DNA from: Capsaspora owczarzaki ATCC 30864
Taxonomy: Eukaryota > Opisthokonta > Filasterea
Reading direction: 5' to 3'
Length of the DNA: 64,000 bases
NCBI RefSeq assembly: GCF_000151315.2
Contig: NW_011887294.1
Coordinates: 440,266 to 504,265, forward strand
Position 1 is the first letter of the stretch, and each line of letters begins with the position of its first letter. Positions 46,501-55,933 of this stretch are shown one piece after another. The notes below the pieces were generated by a model, which was given only the letters and a program-made list of their open reading frames with translations, had not been told where the DNA came from and searched no databases. A program made the translations under genes and the position numbers.

Positions 46501-49157
46501 GGTTGAAGACGCCTCCAGCCCACAGGGAGGAAAAGTTGGAAATGAGGCAGTTGCTGACGGTGCCGTAGCCAGCACCAGTGATGCTCAGAAAGCCCGCGCT
46601 CGATTGACTGCTGCCCCCTTGGAATGTGGAGTTTGAAATGGAAAATTGACCGCTGAGCGCAAAGCAGCCAGCAGTCCGGTACGACTGCGAGTTTGTGACA
46701 GTGTTGTTGTCAAAAACCACCGTTCCACCAAACGACATGACGCCAGCAGTGGATGCAATGCTGTTCGAAATGACACAATCGCGGACGGTGAGGACCGAGT
46801 CGGCCGAAGTGCCGTAAAACACGCCGCCAATTCCGGTTGTTGTCGGGGAGCCTGCGCTGCAGCCAGTGAAGGTGGTGCGGGCAATGAGGGCAGTGGCATC
46901 ATCTGCAAGCGCAACGCAGCCACCAGAGCGCCCAGCTGCGTTATTGATGAAGACAGAGTCGGTAATTTCCAAGTACTGCGTGTTCTTGACATACACGACT
47001 CCAAAATCCGTATTGACTTGGTTGTTGATAAACCTGCTGTTTCGAATGTAGACCTGACAGCTCACTCCCGACACACCGCTCTTGGGCATGACTGTGGCGG
47101 TGGCAGTGCTGTTCACAACGAGAATGTTGTTCAGCGTGAGAATGGCGTTCGCAGCCGTCATGAACAGACCAAGACCGGCGTTGCGGAAGCCAATGCCATT
47201 AAACGTGTAGTTGTAGTTGGTGTTCAGGGTCACCAAGCTCGTGGTAAGGCCTTGGTTGATTTCAAACATGGTGTCCTCGGGACCAGTCGACGACGGAGCA
47301 GCCTGGAACACCATGGTCGTGCTGGCAGCGTTGGCAGTGATGATATCCCAGCCGAGCGAGTACAGGCCAGGCTGGAACGTCACCACCTGGCTGCCAGAAC
47401 AGACTTGGGTTATCACATCGATTTCGCGTGGCTGCAGGCGAGCATATCGAGTCCAGCTGACCACGGTAAAGAAGCCAGGAACGGCGGCAGTGGTTTCATC
47501 GGGGCGGCCGCTGTACCCGGCATAGGCAAAGACAAGCGTGAGAATGTCAGTCCCAAGCGGGTCGCCATTGTTGGTGATGGTAGCCGTGCCGTACGAGCGC
47601 TTGTTCGTGACGGTGCTGTTGGCACTGCCTCCAGTCGGGGCCGGGGTGTACACCAAATCCACCAAAAAGACGTTTGGGTTGGCCGTCGCTTGGCAGTACC
47701 AGCGAAAGTTGTATCTGTCGGAGGTTGCGGATGATGGCGAGCAGTTAGTACACAAGATGCAAGCGTTGATAGGTTTGTGTGAGGTTTGGGGGGAAAAGCT
47801 CGTTTCTCTTGGAATATTGTTGGCAAGCCCATTGGTTGTTGCTTTTTTGAGTGGATTTTTGCTTTTTGAGTGGGATTGGATCTCAAAAGTTTGATGATGG
47901 AAGCCGTTACCACCCACGACAAACGCCGACAAACGCCGACAAACGCCGACAAACGCCGACAACCGATTTATGAGATGCACCTAATTGTGAGCCGTTTTCG
48001 AAATCGCATGACTGTTGCTTTTTATGAAAGCGTCCATTGTTATTGTTATTGTTTTTGTTTTTGTTTTTGTTATTGTCGTTAGGAGATCGCAAAATCGTGG
48101 GAGAATGATGTGGTAATTAAGAAAATGAAAAAAACAAAAAACAAAAAACAAAAAACAAAAAACGAAAAACAAAAACACCAAAAAGCTCGCCCTTCTCGTG
48201 TGCCCTTCTCGTGTGTGGTGTTTTGTGGCACGCCCGTCCTGAGCACTCGCACTTGCTTGCATGCAGAGTGAACAAATGGTGGAGGCACCCAAACGTACCG
48301 GAATTGCACCAACGCAGGAATAAAAGGGGAAAACAACAAAATGAAAAAAGCAGAACAAAGCGAAAAAGTCGGAATGTGCGAATGTTGGTGGGAAAAACGA
48401 GAAAAGCGACCGACGCGAAAAAGCGAAAAGCGACAAAGAGCAAAGAGCAAAGAGCGAGGTTTCATTTCAGGCGTCAATGACCGAAGCAGCAACGGTGCAG
48501 ACGCCAAACAAACCCCGCATCGAGAGGTTTGCCACGCCGAGTTTGCCACACAGGTTGGTTGTGACTCGCAGGGTGTGTGGCTGAAACAAAAACCGAGAAT
48601 AAACACACCAAAAAAAAAAAGAAAAAAAAAAGTGTGTGGCGCTCCTAGGTAACGGTAACGGTGATCTCGGAGTGCGCACCACTTTCAAATCTACGGTGCA
48701 TGAACCGCCCCAAGCGAAAAAGAAACAGGGGAGGGAGGGAAAAGAGAAAGAGACACACGCATAGCGGAGGAGATCCAAGACCCACGTCAGAGCTCGAAAA
48801 GGTGGGGAGCTGGTGGACCTCGGGTTGAACATCTTCCCAACCCCGTCATCCCACCCCGATAACTTTGTTGCTTGCTTGTCGACTCGAGCACGCTCACTCC
48901 ATCGCATGCGCAAGTACACAACACACACACACATTCGCTTACTTGGCGCTGCCCTGGGTGTAAAAGCCTCCTGTGCAAGTGGTGGGCTTGAACGGGTTGA
49001 TTGGTGCGGACCCGTTGATCCAATTGCCCATTAAGGCATAGCACGGGCCAGTCAGGTTGTCTGGGGCCGGATCGATGGCTGCTGTCGCAAAGCTGGTGAG
49101 CAAGCCTACAACCACGACCGCCAGCACCGACGCCGGCAGGATGGGGAATCGGCTCAT
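43532..49157 (-). CDS. Class C (GABA-B-like) 7TM receptor with Pmp-like beta-helix ectodomain
   Basis: Two exons, 48943-49157 and 43532-47714, join in phase 2 to 1465 residues. Exon 1 gives a signal peptide (RFPILPASVLAVVVVGLLTS) and NLTGPCYALMGNWINGSAPI. The extracellular part (to about 1140) has many parallel beta-helix repeats with alternating GGAI/GGAV/GGVF and FxxN motifs (for example SGGAIAVTAESSLTITSSTF), the pattern of chlamydial polymorphic membrane protein repeats. Seven membrane helices follow with GABA-B-type signatures: SSPRFMCIIIGGCII, TFGALFFKSYRIAVIF, and RWNESKFLAFAIWN. The cytosolic tail ends in a coiled coil (LQLNKVQLEESLRLNEALDQ), as in GABA-B subunits that dimerise by coiled coil. 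No Venus-flytrap ligand domain is visible. The ligand is unknown. Signalling through heterotrimeric G proteins is the family expectation. Confidence 0.85.
47919..47962. repeat. 10-base tandem repeat CGACAAACGC in receptor intron 1
   Basis: Four to five tandem copies lie inside the 1228-base intron of the receptor gene. The same intron has GTTATT/TTTTTG and ACAAAAA repeats (about 48040-48180). Confidence 0.9.
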
Positions 49158-49465
49158 CGTGAAAAACAGCGCGAGTGACGGAGCAGAATTAGCGGAGTGA
49201 GGGGGGTTTGGGAAATAATAAATTGCTGCTAAAAACGAAAAAAAGACTGTTTTCAATTTTGTTGATCTCGCTATTCGACGAATGATCTGTGTCGGCTTTT
49301 GCGATCGAGTGTTTGCTTCAGCTCACGAGTGAGAAAGAAGGAAGGACGAGGATGACGATGCGATGAAACAGCATGGTAACTACTGCAGCGCAATCAAGGC
49401 AGACACGCGTCAGAGAGCGAAAAACGTGAAGCAGAAATTAGGAAGCGGAAGAGAAAAATAAAAGG

Positions 49466-49499
<34 letters not shown>

Positions 49500-50855
49500 G
49501 TGCAGTTGCGGTTACAAAGTTTTTTTGTTTTGCATTCGATATCGTACGATTCGACGGAAGCAAGTAGAGAATCGACGACACGAGGAAGGGAGGGAAGGGC
49601 TCGGGCTCGGAGGGGGTTAGAGTCAAGACCGATTGACTCGGGGTTTTCGGACAACTCGCCGTGCGGGTGGGTTGGGTGGACTGGCGACTGAGACGCCTCC
49701 TCCACCCCGCAATTACAAATGATTGACAACTGTGACAGCACAAACCCCTCCCCAAAAATCCGTGCACGCGAAATGTCAAGCATTCAAACCACAGCCATTC
49801 GTTTCTTGATTGCTCGCATCCTTGCTCAAGCGACAGAGGGATCGCCCATCGAATGCTGGCTCGTTCCCCCACGCTAGTGTGTGTCAGGGTAGTACTCCTG
49901 AAGGTGCTTGCATGCACGAGTGAGATCGAAATCGTACGAAAGGAAGCACAAACCGAGAAAAAAAAAAAAAAAAAAAAGAAAAGCAAAATTCAAAAATGCA
50001 AAAAAGCCGAAACCCGAAAAAGGGAAAAGCCGCAAACCACATGTTTTCAACGTGTTGCGTAGAGCTTGAGCGGGTCGTTGTGCTGCTTCCCGAGGGTCTG
50101 CGGTCTCATCACTAACGGATCTGAGCAAGGGAAAAGAGGAGACGGCGGCGAAAGCGGGGTGTGGTGAAGAGCGAAAGAGCACGGCAATGAGAGGCTTCTC
50201 AGACGGCGGGCGCGGTCTTTTGGTGTGTTTTTTTTTTTTTTTTTTTTTTGCGGTTGAGGTCAATTGACGATCGAGGGTGGCCTCTTTGCTTATTTCCATA
50301 TGCAGCATGATCTGGCATGACAACCATGGCTCGTTTGCGGGTTTGATCTATCCATCGGAAGAGGCAGCGCCGAAATTGCGAAACTGTGCAACAAATGCAT
50401 GGTGTTCGGACCCCCTTGATTGGTGCGTCTATGGCGATTAGAGGGGTTTGGAATGCTACCAGCCACCCGCTCTGAACTTGGTGGAAAATGCTGAGTTTGA
50501 TGCGTCGGGCTCGGAATGGATGCGAGCATCATCCATCCCGTTTCGGCCCCTCGCTGTGCAGTTGAGGCCACGATAGTAAAAAAAAAGTATCCTTGGGATC
50601 CCGTTTCTTCTATCTGTGACCAGGAGCACTGAGATGCGAATTAGGATGTCACCTTGTTGACCACCTTGTTGAACAAGAACTCAGACCATTCTTTCTCGAT
50701 GATGCCGCTCAATCCGCGAGTGACGTGTTTTCTATGCGGTCTGTGTCGTTGAGTTGATTCACAAGTCTCAATTTACCCCTATTACATCTTCTGCAGCTGG
50801 CCTTGGAGACTGGAGAGCGGTCGAGGATGGATTTCAACGAGAAAGTTGTCGTTTA
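49158..50855. other. Long intergenic spacer left of the transposon
   Basis: A 1.7 kb gap carries poly-A/T tracts near 49466-49496, 49960-49978 and 50230-50249. One candidate terminal exon (50047-50120, minus) and one weak myotubularin-like fragment (about 50647-50760, minus) are described separately. No complete gene could be built. Confidence 0.4.
50047..50120 (-). CDS. Candidate orphan terminal exon
   Basis: After a strong acceptor (pyrimidine-rich tract then TTGCTCAG) the phase-1 frame reads PLVMRPQTLGKQHNDPLKLY, then ATR and a TGA. The sequence looks coding but the partner exon was not found. The family is not recognised. Confidence 0.22.
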
Positions 50856-50884
50856 GAGAGGGCCTCCCTAAAAAGACTCAGTCC
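50856..50884 (+). repeat. Left terminal inverted repeat
   Basis: 29 bases identical to the reverse complement of 53966-53994. Preceded by TA at 50854-50855. Confidence 0.93.
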
Positions 50885-51311
50885 CCCCTGTTCATTTCCT
50901 CGCCCTGCCACCTATATCATTGGAAAGAGCATAAATTATATAGTTGATTTGGTAATTTTGGTGCGAATCGGAGGGGAAAATTTTCGCTTCGATTTGGCTG
51001 GGCGTGCATTAGGGCTGAGTCTTTTTAGGGAGAAACTGACTTTGCCAGTCCCGTGTCGCCCGTGTCGAGGATCTGTCGGCCCATCTTCAACTGGGACATG
51101 TAATACCAACTGGTATCTATGTATTGCAGTTGGTGCGACGGTTACTGTATGTGACCACAGAACCCGGCAGGTGCCAGACCGCCCGCGCCGGACGGGCATG
51201 GTCCAATCTTCCCCTGCCTAGACATGATTTCACCCTTTTTGACCGGAAAAAACACATAACTACATTGAATGACATGGGATGCACATAGAATTGAACACAA
51301 AACACGGAAAA

Positions 51312-53876
51312 TTACAGTGGTAGCGTGTTGCTTCGAGAAAGGTTTGTCAGGTCGCTGAGCGCCGGCCTTGACGATGCAGGTTGGAGGTCTACACGCGCCA
51401 ATTTGACATTATGTCCATCTTGCTTCGTAGTACTACGCGTTGGCATGCGATAGCGTCGGATTTCTTGGAGTTCGGTGGAGCTCAGCTGATAATCGACTTG
51501 AACAACATCGCTCGAGTCTGATGTGACCGTGGTGAAGACGGGCGCGACGTTTTCATCGTCATCTTCCTGGCGACGCTTGCGGGCGGCTTGAGGTTGACGC
51601 TGGACATCGCTGGGGTCCTCCTGGTTGTCGTTGTGGCCGATGGCAGCGGAAGCCATTTCGGACGACGCTTGATTCTCGTCGTCATCGTCGTCAGACTCGC
51701 TTTCCTCCTCGCTGGCTGATTGATCCAAGTCGACAGTGTCGTTCGCCATCGATTGCGAAGCGAGAATGGGCCTAGGCCTGCTGACGCGCCGAGGAACGAG
51801 AGGTGTGGAAGCGGTCGCCGCTGGCTCAAGACTTAGAAGAGTGGGTCGCTTGAGACGGTTCTTGAAAAATGTCGCGCGGTCACGTACGAGCTTGGTATGC
51901 TGCAGGCGAGCAGCAGCTAGCTTGTTTCGGGTCTCCGCGGCAGTTGCCGATTCGATGTCCTGCTCGACCTCTTCTCCCAGAGCAGCCAGCTGAGTCTCCA
52001 GAGCAAGAATTGTCTCCGCAAGTGTCAAGATGCGTGAGTCAAGGTCTTTTAGCGTGCGGAGGAAGATGGGCCGTTGCCGATTGTACTCTTCTTTCAGAGG
52101 TTCGAGCTGCTTCCTCTTCTCTTGCAACTCCTGCCGCTTAAGCTGGGCATCCCTATTCTCCGGCGTAAGCGGGGATCGAGCGGTCGAGTTCATAGAAACG
52201 CGCATGGAGCTGTTGCCAATGCTCCTGGACCGCAGGGGCCTGGGTGGGGCCCGAAGGACTTCTTGCACCGAAAGTTCGACCTCGAGATTTCGATGCAAAT
52301 CAGCTACCGCTGCATCGTGCACCCTCTTTTGCTGTAGAGCTCTCGGAGTGCAACCAATGGTTACCAGGGCGGCATCGGCAATCTGACGGACACGGTACAA
52401 CGCCGAATACCGAGCATCCGGGGTCGGGGGTGGCTCGGGAATGTGCAGCGAGGGGGTCGTAGACACGGCAACGTCAGCGACGGAAGGCAACGCTAGGGTC
52501 TTGTGCTTTTCCGTGTCCAGCGGATAGATACCAGTTTGGCGAAACCCAGATCGGATCAAGTTGGATCGGTCGTCAATTTCGTTCCACGCCCGAATGGCCC
52601 CGTGAAGCTTGATGTTCACGTCGATGAGTGGCGAGTCTTCATCCAAAAGCGACTGCACGTGAGTCTCGAGCAAGTTCTTGTACCAGGCAAAGACGGTGAC
52701 GTCGAGCGGCTGCAAGTGAGTCGACGTGTGCGATGGAAGGATCGCAACCAGGATGTTGTTGCTCACCGCGAGGTCAATCAACCCGACAGTGAACTTGTGA
52801 CACGAGCTGCCATCCATCACCAATAGAACGGGGGTGGTGGTAGCTCGCTCCTTGACGACCTCGACGAAATCTCGAAACCACTTGTCGAAGATTTCCTCGT
52901 TGATGAAGCCGGACTCGGACTGGTGAATCAACTCCTCGTCCAGGCCCTCGGTGCACCTGTGAGGTAGAGTGGGCCGTGGATGCGCGACAATGAAGTGGGG
53001 CGCAACAGGAGCGGTGCCATCAGCACAAACAGTAAACAGACCAGTAACATGCGGTCCCATCGTAATGGTTCGGCCAGATCGCCGACTGACACGCTTGACA
53101 CCAACAGCAGCCAGGGCACGCTTCTTTTTACGACCCACAGAGCAATCCGACTCGTCCATGTTGAAAATATTGGCCGGCGTAGCGAAAAGAGTCGGGTAAA
53201 GATTGCTGTACTCCGCCAGTAGCGCGAACAAACTGCCGAGCTTCTTTTCACTCAAAGCAGCCACTCGAAGTGTTTCCAACACGCTGCTACTGCGCCAGCC
53301 AATCTGTGAGCTGTGACGGGCGACAAAATCATTGACCCACTTGTCGGAAACTTTGTCGTGCTCAAATTGACGTCTTTCCACGCCGTCCGGCCTCGGCACC
53401 TTCGAGGCTGCAAGCACATATCGAGTGAATTCCGTTTTGCTCAGAGAGACAGCTCCTAAGCAGCACCGCTTGACAAACTCGACGAGCTCTTGCTCCTCGG
53501 GGACGGTGAACACGTAGCCTTGTCCCTGGATGGGATCCTCGCGCAGAACGTCAGCCAACTCATCTAAGGTCATTCCAGGAATGTCAGGAGCGAGGTTGGC
53601 GTGGGCCTTGATGCAGCGGGCGATCATGGACTGCGATCGACCCAGCGCATGGGCGATTTGGCGGGTCGTCCAGATTCGCTCGGCGGAGGCTCCCGGAGCT
53701 CCGCCGACATCCGTAGTGGATAGGAACGGGTCAAAATAGTATAGTTTGAGGGCGGTGGCCTTCGTCAGGAGCCTCTGGCGGAAGGGAGACGCGGTCGCAA
53801 TCTGGGCGAGGCCGACCTCAAGTTGCTCCTGCGCCCGTCTGACCATGTCTTCCTTGTAGCTGGAATGAGTGTTCAT
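51312..53876 (-). CDS. Pogo/Tigger/jerky-type DDE transposase
   Basis: A single exon encodes 854 residues from the ATG at 53876. The N-terminal part (about 30-190) resembles helix-turn-helix DNA-binding regions (WTTRQIAHALGRSQSMIARC; DKWVNDFVARHSSQIGWRSS). The catalytic DDE_1-type core has Asp241 in FNMDESDCS, Asp355 in LLVMDGSSCHKF and Asp392 in HLQPLDVTVFAWYKN, so a DDD triad with 36 residues between the last two, as in pogo/Tigger elements. The remaining half has a coiled coil (about 600-700), an acidic run (EEESESDDDDDE) and a basic tail, longer than classic Tigger transposases. No stop or frameshift interrupts it. It cuts and pastes the surrounding element. A domesticated role is unlikely because the terminal repeats are intact. 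Confidence 0.93.
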   Translation of the reverse strand: MNTHSSYKEDMVRRAQEQLEVGLAQIATASPFRQRLLTKATALKLYYFDPFLSTTDVGGAPGASAERIWTTRQIAHALGRSQSMIARCIKAHANLAPDIPGMTLDELADVLREDPIQGQGYVFTVPEEQELVEFVKRCCLGAVSLSKTEFTRYVLAASKVPRPDGVERRQFEHDKVSDKWVNDFVARHSSQIGWRSSSVLETLRVAALSEKKLGSLFALLAEYSNLYPTLFATPANIFNMDESDCSVGRKKKRALAAVGVKRVSRRSGRTITMGPHVTGLFTVCADGTAPVAPHFIVAHPRPTLPHRCTEGLDEELIHQSESGFINEEIFDKWFRDFVEVVKERATTTPVLLVMDGSSCHKFTVGLIDLAVSNNILVAILPSHTSTHLQPLDVTVFAWYKNLLETHVQSLLDEDSPLIDVNIKLHGAIRAWNEIDDRSNLIRSGFRQTGIYPLDTEKHKTLALPSVADVAVSTTPSLHIPEPPPTPDARYSALYRVRQIADAALVTIGCTPRALQQKRVHDAAVADLHRNLEVELSVQEVLRAPPRPLRSRSIGNSSMRVSMNSTARSPLTPENRDAQLKRQELQEKRKQLEPLKEEYNRQRPIFLRTLKDLDSRILTLAETILALETQLAALGEEVEQDIESATAAETRNKLAAARLQHTKLVRDRATFFKNRLKRPTLLSLEPAATASTPLVPRRVSRPRPILASQSMANDTVDLDQSASEEESESDDDDDENQASSEMASAAIGHNDNQEDPSDVQRQPQAARKRRQEDDDENVAPVFTTVTSDSSDVVQVDYQLSSTELQEIRRYRMPTRSTTKQDGHNVKLARVDLQPASSRPALSDLTNLSRSNTLPL

Positions 53877-53965
53877 TGATATTCGAAGACGGCGGCGGGG
53901 TGGGAGGAATACAAGCCGAGATAATCGGGTTTGAGTCTTTTTAGGGTGGGGGCGCAATGGTTTTT

Positions 53966-53994
53966 GGACTGAGTCTTTTTAGGGAGGCCCTCTC
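53966..53994 (-). repeat. Right terminal inverted repeat
   Basis: 29 bases complementary to 50856-50884. Followed by TA at 53995-53996. Confidence 0.93.
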
Positions 53995-54040
53995 TACCGA
54001 CAAACTTCGCTTGCCTCTTGGTCAAGAGTCAAGGCAGTGA

Positions 54041-54100
54041 TTCTGCTTGCTTTGGTTTACAGCAGCTTGGTTCTGCTTGCTTTGGTTTACAGCAGCTTGG
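54041..54100. repeat. 30-base tandem duplication
   Basis: Two adjacent identical copies of a 30-base unit (TTCTGCTTGCTTTGGTTTAC, then AGCAGCTTGG) lie just right of the transposon, in the 462-base gap before the PH gene where no other gene is seen. Confidence 0.92.
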
Positions 54101-54456
54101 TTCTGAAACTCGCACCTTTCGTTTCAAAGACTCGGTGTGTTTCAAGTAACTTCCGAAACGATGAACTCGGATTTTTCGGTTGAAGGGTGCTTCTGCAACT
54201 TCCTCGAGGTCCGCCGCAAGTCAGCCAGCCTCGTCCAGCTCATGAGTGGCGTCCTAGTCATACTGGTACGCTGCACCGATCGACCCGAGGCCGTACGTTT
54301 CACCATCGCATTTTGGGCACCTTCATTCCGCTGCTGAAATTCAACCCAACCGTGGACTCTTGATGCTTGTCGGTTTGCCGATATAGTGCTGCACAAAACC
54401 AACATTATTGCAACTTCCCAGGTCAGTCACTATATTTTTCTTTTGCTCTGAACGAA

Positions 54457-55629
54457 ATGGCAATGAACGGAGACGACAAGAAGATTTACAACTTGGTGCA
54501 AGAGCACAAGCCATCGTACGAAACGCTGCACCTCGGCAACGAAGACACGATCAAGGAAGGCCTCCTCACCAAGATTGGCGGCCGACCAAAGACCATCCAA
54601 GTCTGGGAGAAGCGCCACTTTGCCGTCAAGGGCAACTTTGCCTACTACTTTTCAAACAAGCAGGTAACAGGAGCGAGAAGTTGCGCGGCTTTTTTGGCAG
54701 CCAGCAAGCAGAGCGGGGGGGGGGGCAATCCTGGCTGGTGCTGGCCTCGCCGAAAGCCATCTGTCGTCTTCCAATGGTGGTGGCGATGCTTGGAGCACGG
54801 CGACTGGGCCTGCAGCAGAACGGGAGCACAGGGCAGCGCTTTTGTGCGGTTTACAGGATAACAGTGAGCGAGAACGACGAGCGGCCCAACTTCCCCTCAA
54901 CCGTCTCAATGTCCAGATGCACGGCATGTGTTCTCTGTGCTTGATGGGGGCAGGGGAGGGGGCAGGCAGAGGTTGGCGCGCTTTGGAGGGGTGACTCGAC
55001 AAAAACAAATGAAAAATAGCACAACGAACGGTTTTTGAGTATCAACCTTGCAGCTAAACACCAGCCGCTCTTACCCTCGGCTCAGTGTGTGAGTCAAGAC
55101 TTTGGTACATGCTTTTGCAACTTTTAGTGTTATTTTTTATTTTTTATTATTATTTTTGTTTGCATGGAGGTGGGACTTTGATCGTTGTTGCTGCCGCACC
55201 ACTCGGCACCCTCCATCATGCATGCTGCTGATCATCCATGCTGCTGATGAACTTTATCATCGCTGCTCGGGATCTGTTTGACACTTTTGACGCGACTCAT
55301 CCATTTTCGGTTTTTTTTGGGCTTTTTTTTTTTCGGCTTTGTTTGTTTGTTTGTGACTCACATCTCCACCACTTTGGGTTGCAACTGTGAATACCACCTA
55401 GCCGGTCACGATTGAGCCATGCAAGGGCGTCATTTATCTGAAAGGTGCAACAATCTCCAAGGCTGAGGTTGGCTTTAAAAAGTTCGTCATCAAGATTGAG
55501 CCGACTGTCGCGCGCAAGCCAGGCTGGGACTTGGACGAGACCTCCTGGTTCCATCTCTGCTGCAAGGACGAGCAGGAGCAGAGTGAATGGATTCAAGTGC
55601 TGGGCAACGTTAGCTCTGGTCATCAATGA
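54457..55629 (+). CDS. Small PH-domain protein
   Basis: Two exons, 54457-54663 and 55402-55629, join in phase 0 to 144 residues. After a short N-terminal helix (KKIYNLVQEHKPSYETL) the PH fold starts with IKEGLLTKIGGRPKTIQVWE and KRHFAVKGNFAYYFSNKQ, continues with PCKGVIYLKGATIS and KKFVIKIEP, and closes with the invariant-Trp helix (EQEQSEWIQVLGNV). The domain fills the whole protein, so it is a stand-alone lipid- or protein-binding module. Basic residues in the beta1-beta2 loop (KIGGRPK; KRHF) are compatible with phosphoinositide binding, but specificity cannot be read. The 738-base intron has a G9 run and T tracts. Confidence 0.88.
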
Positions 55630-55933
55630 GCTAGCAATAGGGGGAATACGTTCTTGTGTGTTTCCGAATGAGCGCACGTTTCGGCGCAGCGCAGTTGTTT
55701 AGAATGGTTGCTTCATTTGACGTGTTTCGTGTTCGTTGCGGTAGTGTATAAGGTGGAAATAGAGTTCCGTTTTTTTGTGTCTAACATCGACTGGGAGGTG
55801 GTGTGAGTGGTCGACATTGCGTTCTTGTCGGTGGATCAAAAAGAAGCAAAAACGGGTTGCTATGGAACGATGGTATTGAAACCCGAAAGCATGCGACATG
55901 CGTGTCTTGTCAACATACACTCAACATCACTCG
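55630..55933. other. Convergent spacer, nothing recognised
   Basis: This is the 304-base gap between the 3' ends of the PH gene and the LRR-NTAQ1 gene. No gene is visible. Confidence 0.5.

Larger units (their letters stand above)
50856..53994 (-). mobile_element. Pogo/Tigger-like DNA transposon, apparently intact
   Basis: The 3139-base element is bounded by perfect 29-base inverted repeats (starting GAGAGGGCCTCCCTAAAAAG) and flanked by TA on both sides, as expected for Tc1/mariner-superfamily insertion into TA. It contains one uninterrupted transposase gene. Extra copies of the motif TGAGTCTTTTTAGGG lie inside the left end (51015-51032) and right end (53932-53946), probably transposase-binding sites. 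Perfect ends and an open frame suggest recent insertion and possible activity. The strand given is that of the transposase. Confidence 0.92.

Noticed and set aside
54137-54337. 66-codon frame upstream of the PH gene
   Set aside because: Short, no motif, and no splice arrangement that joins it in phase to the PH exons.
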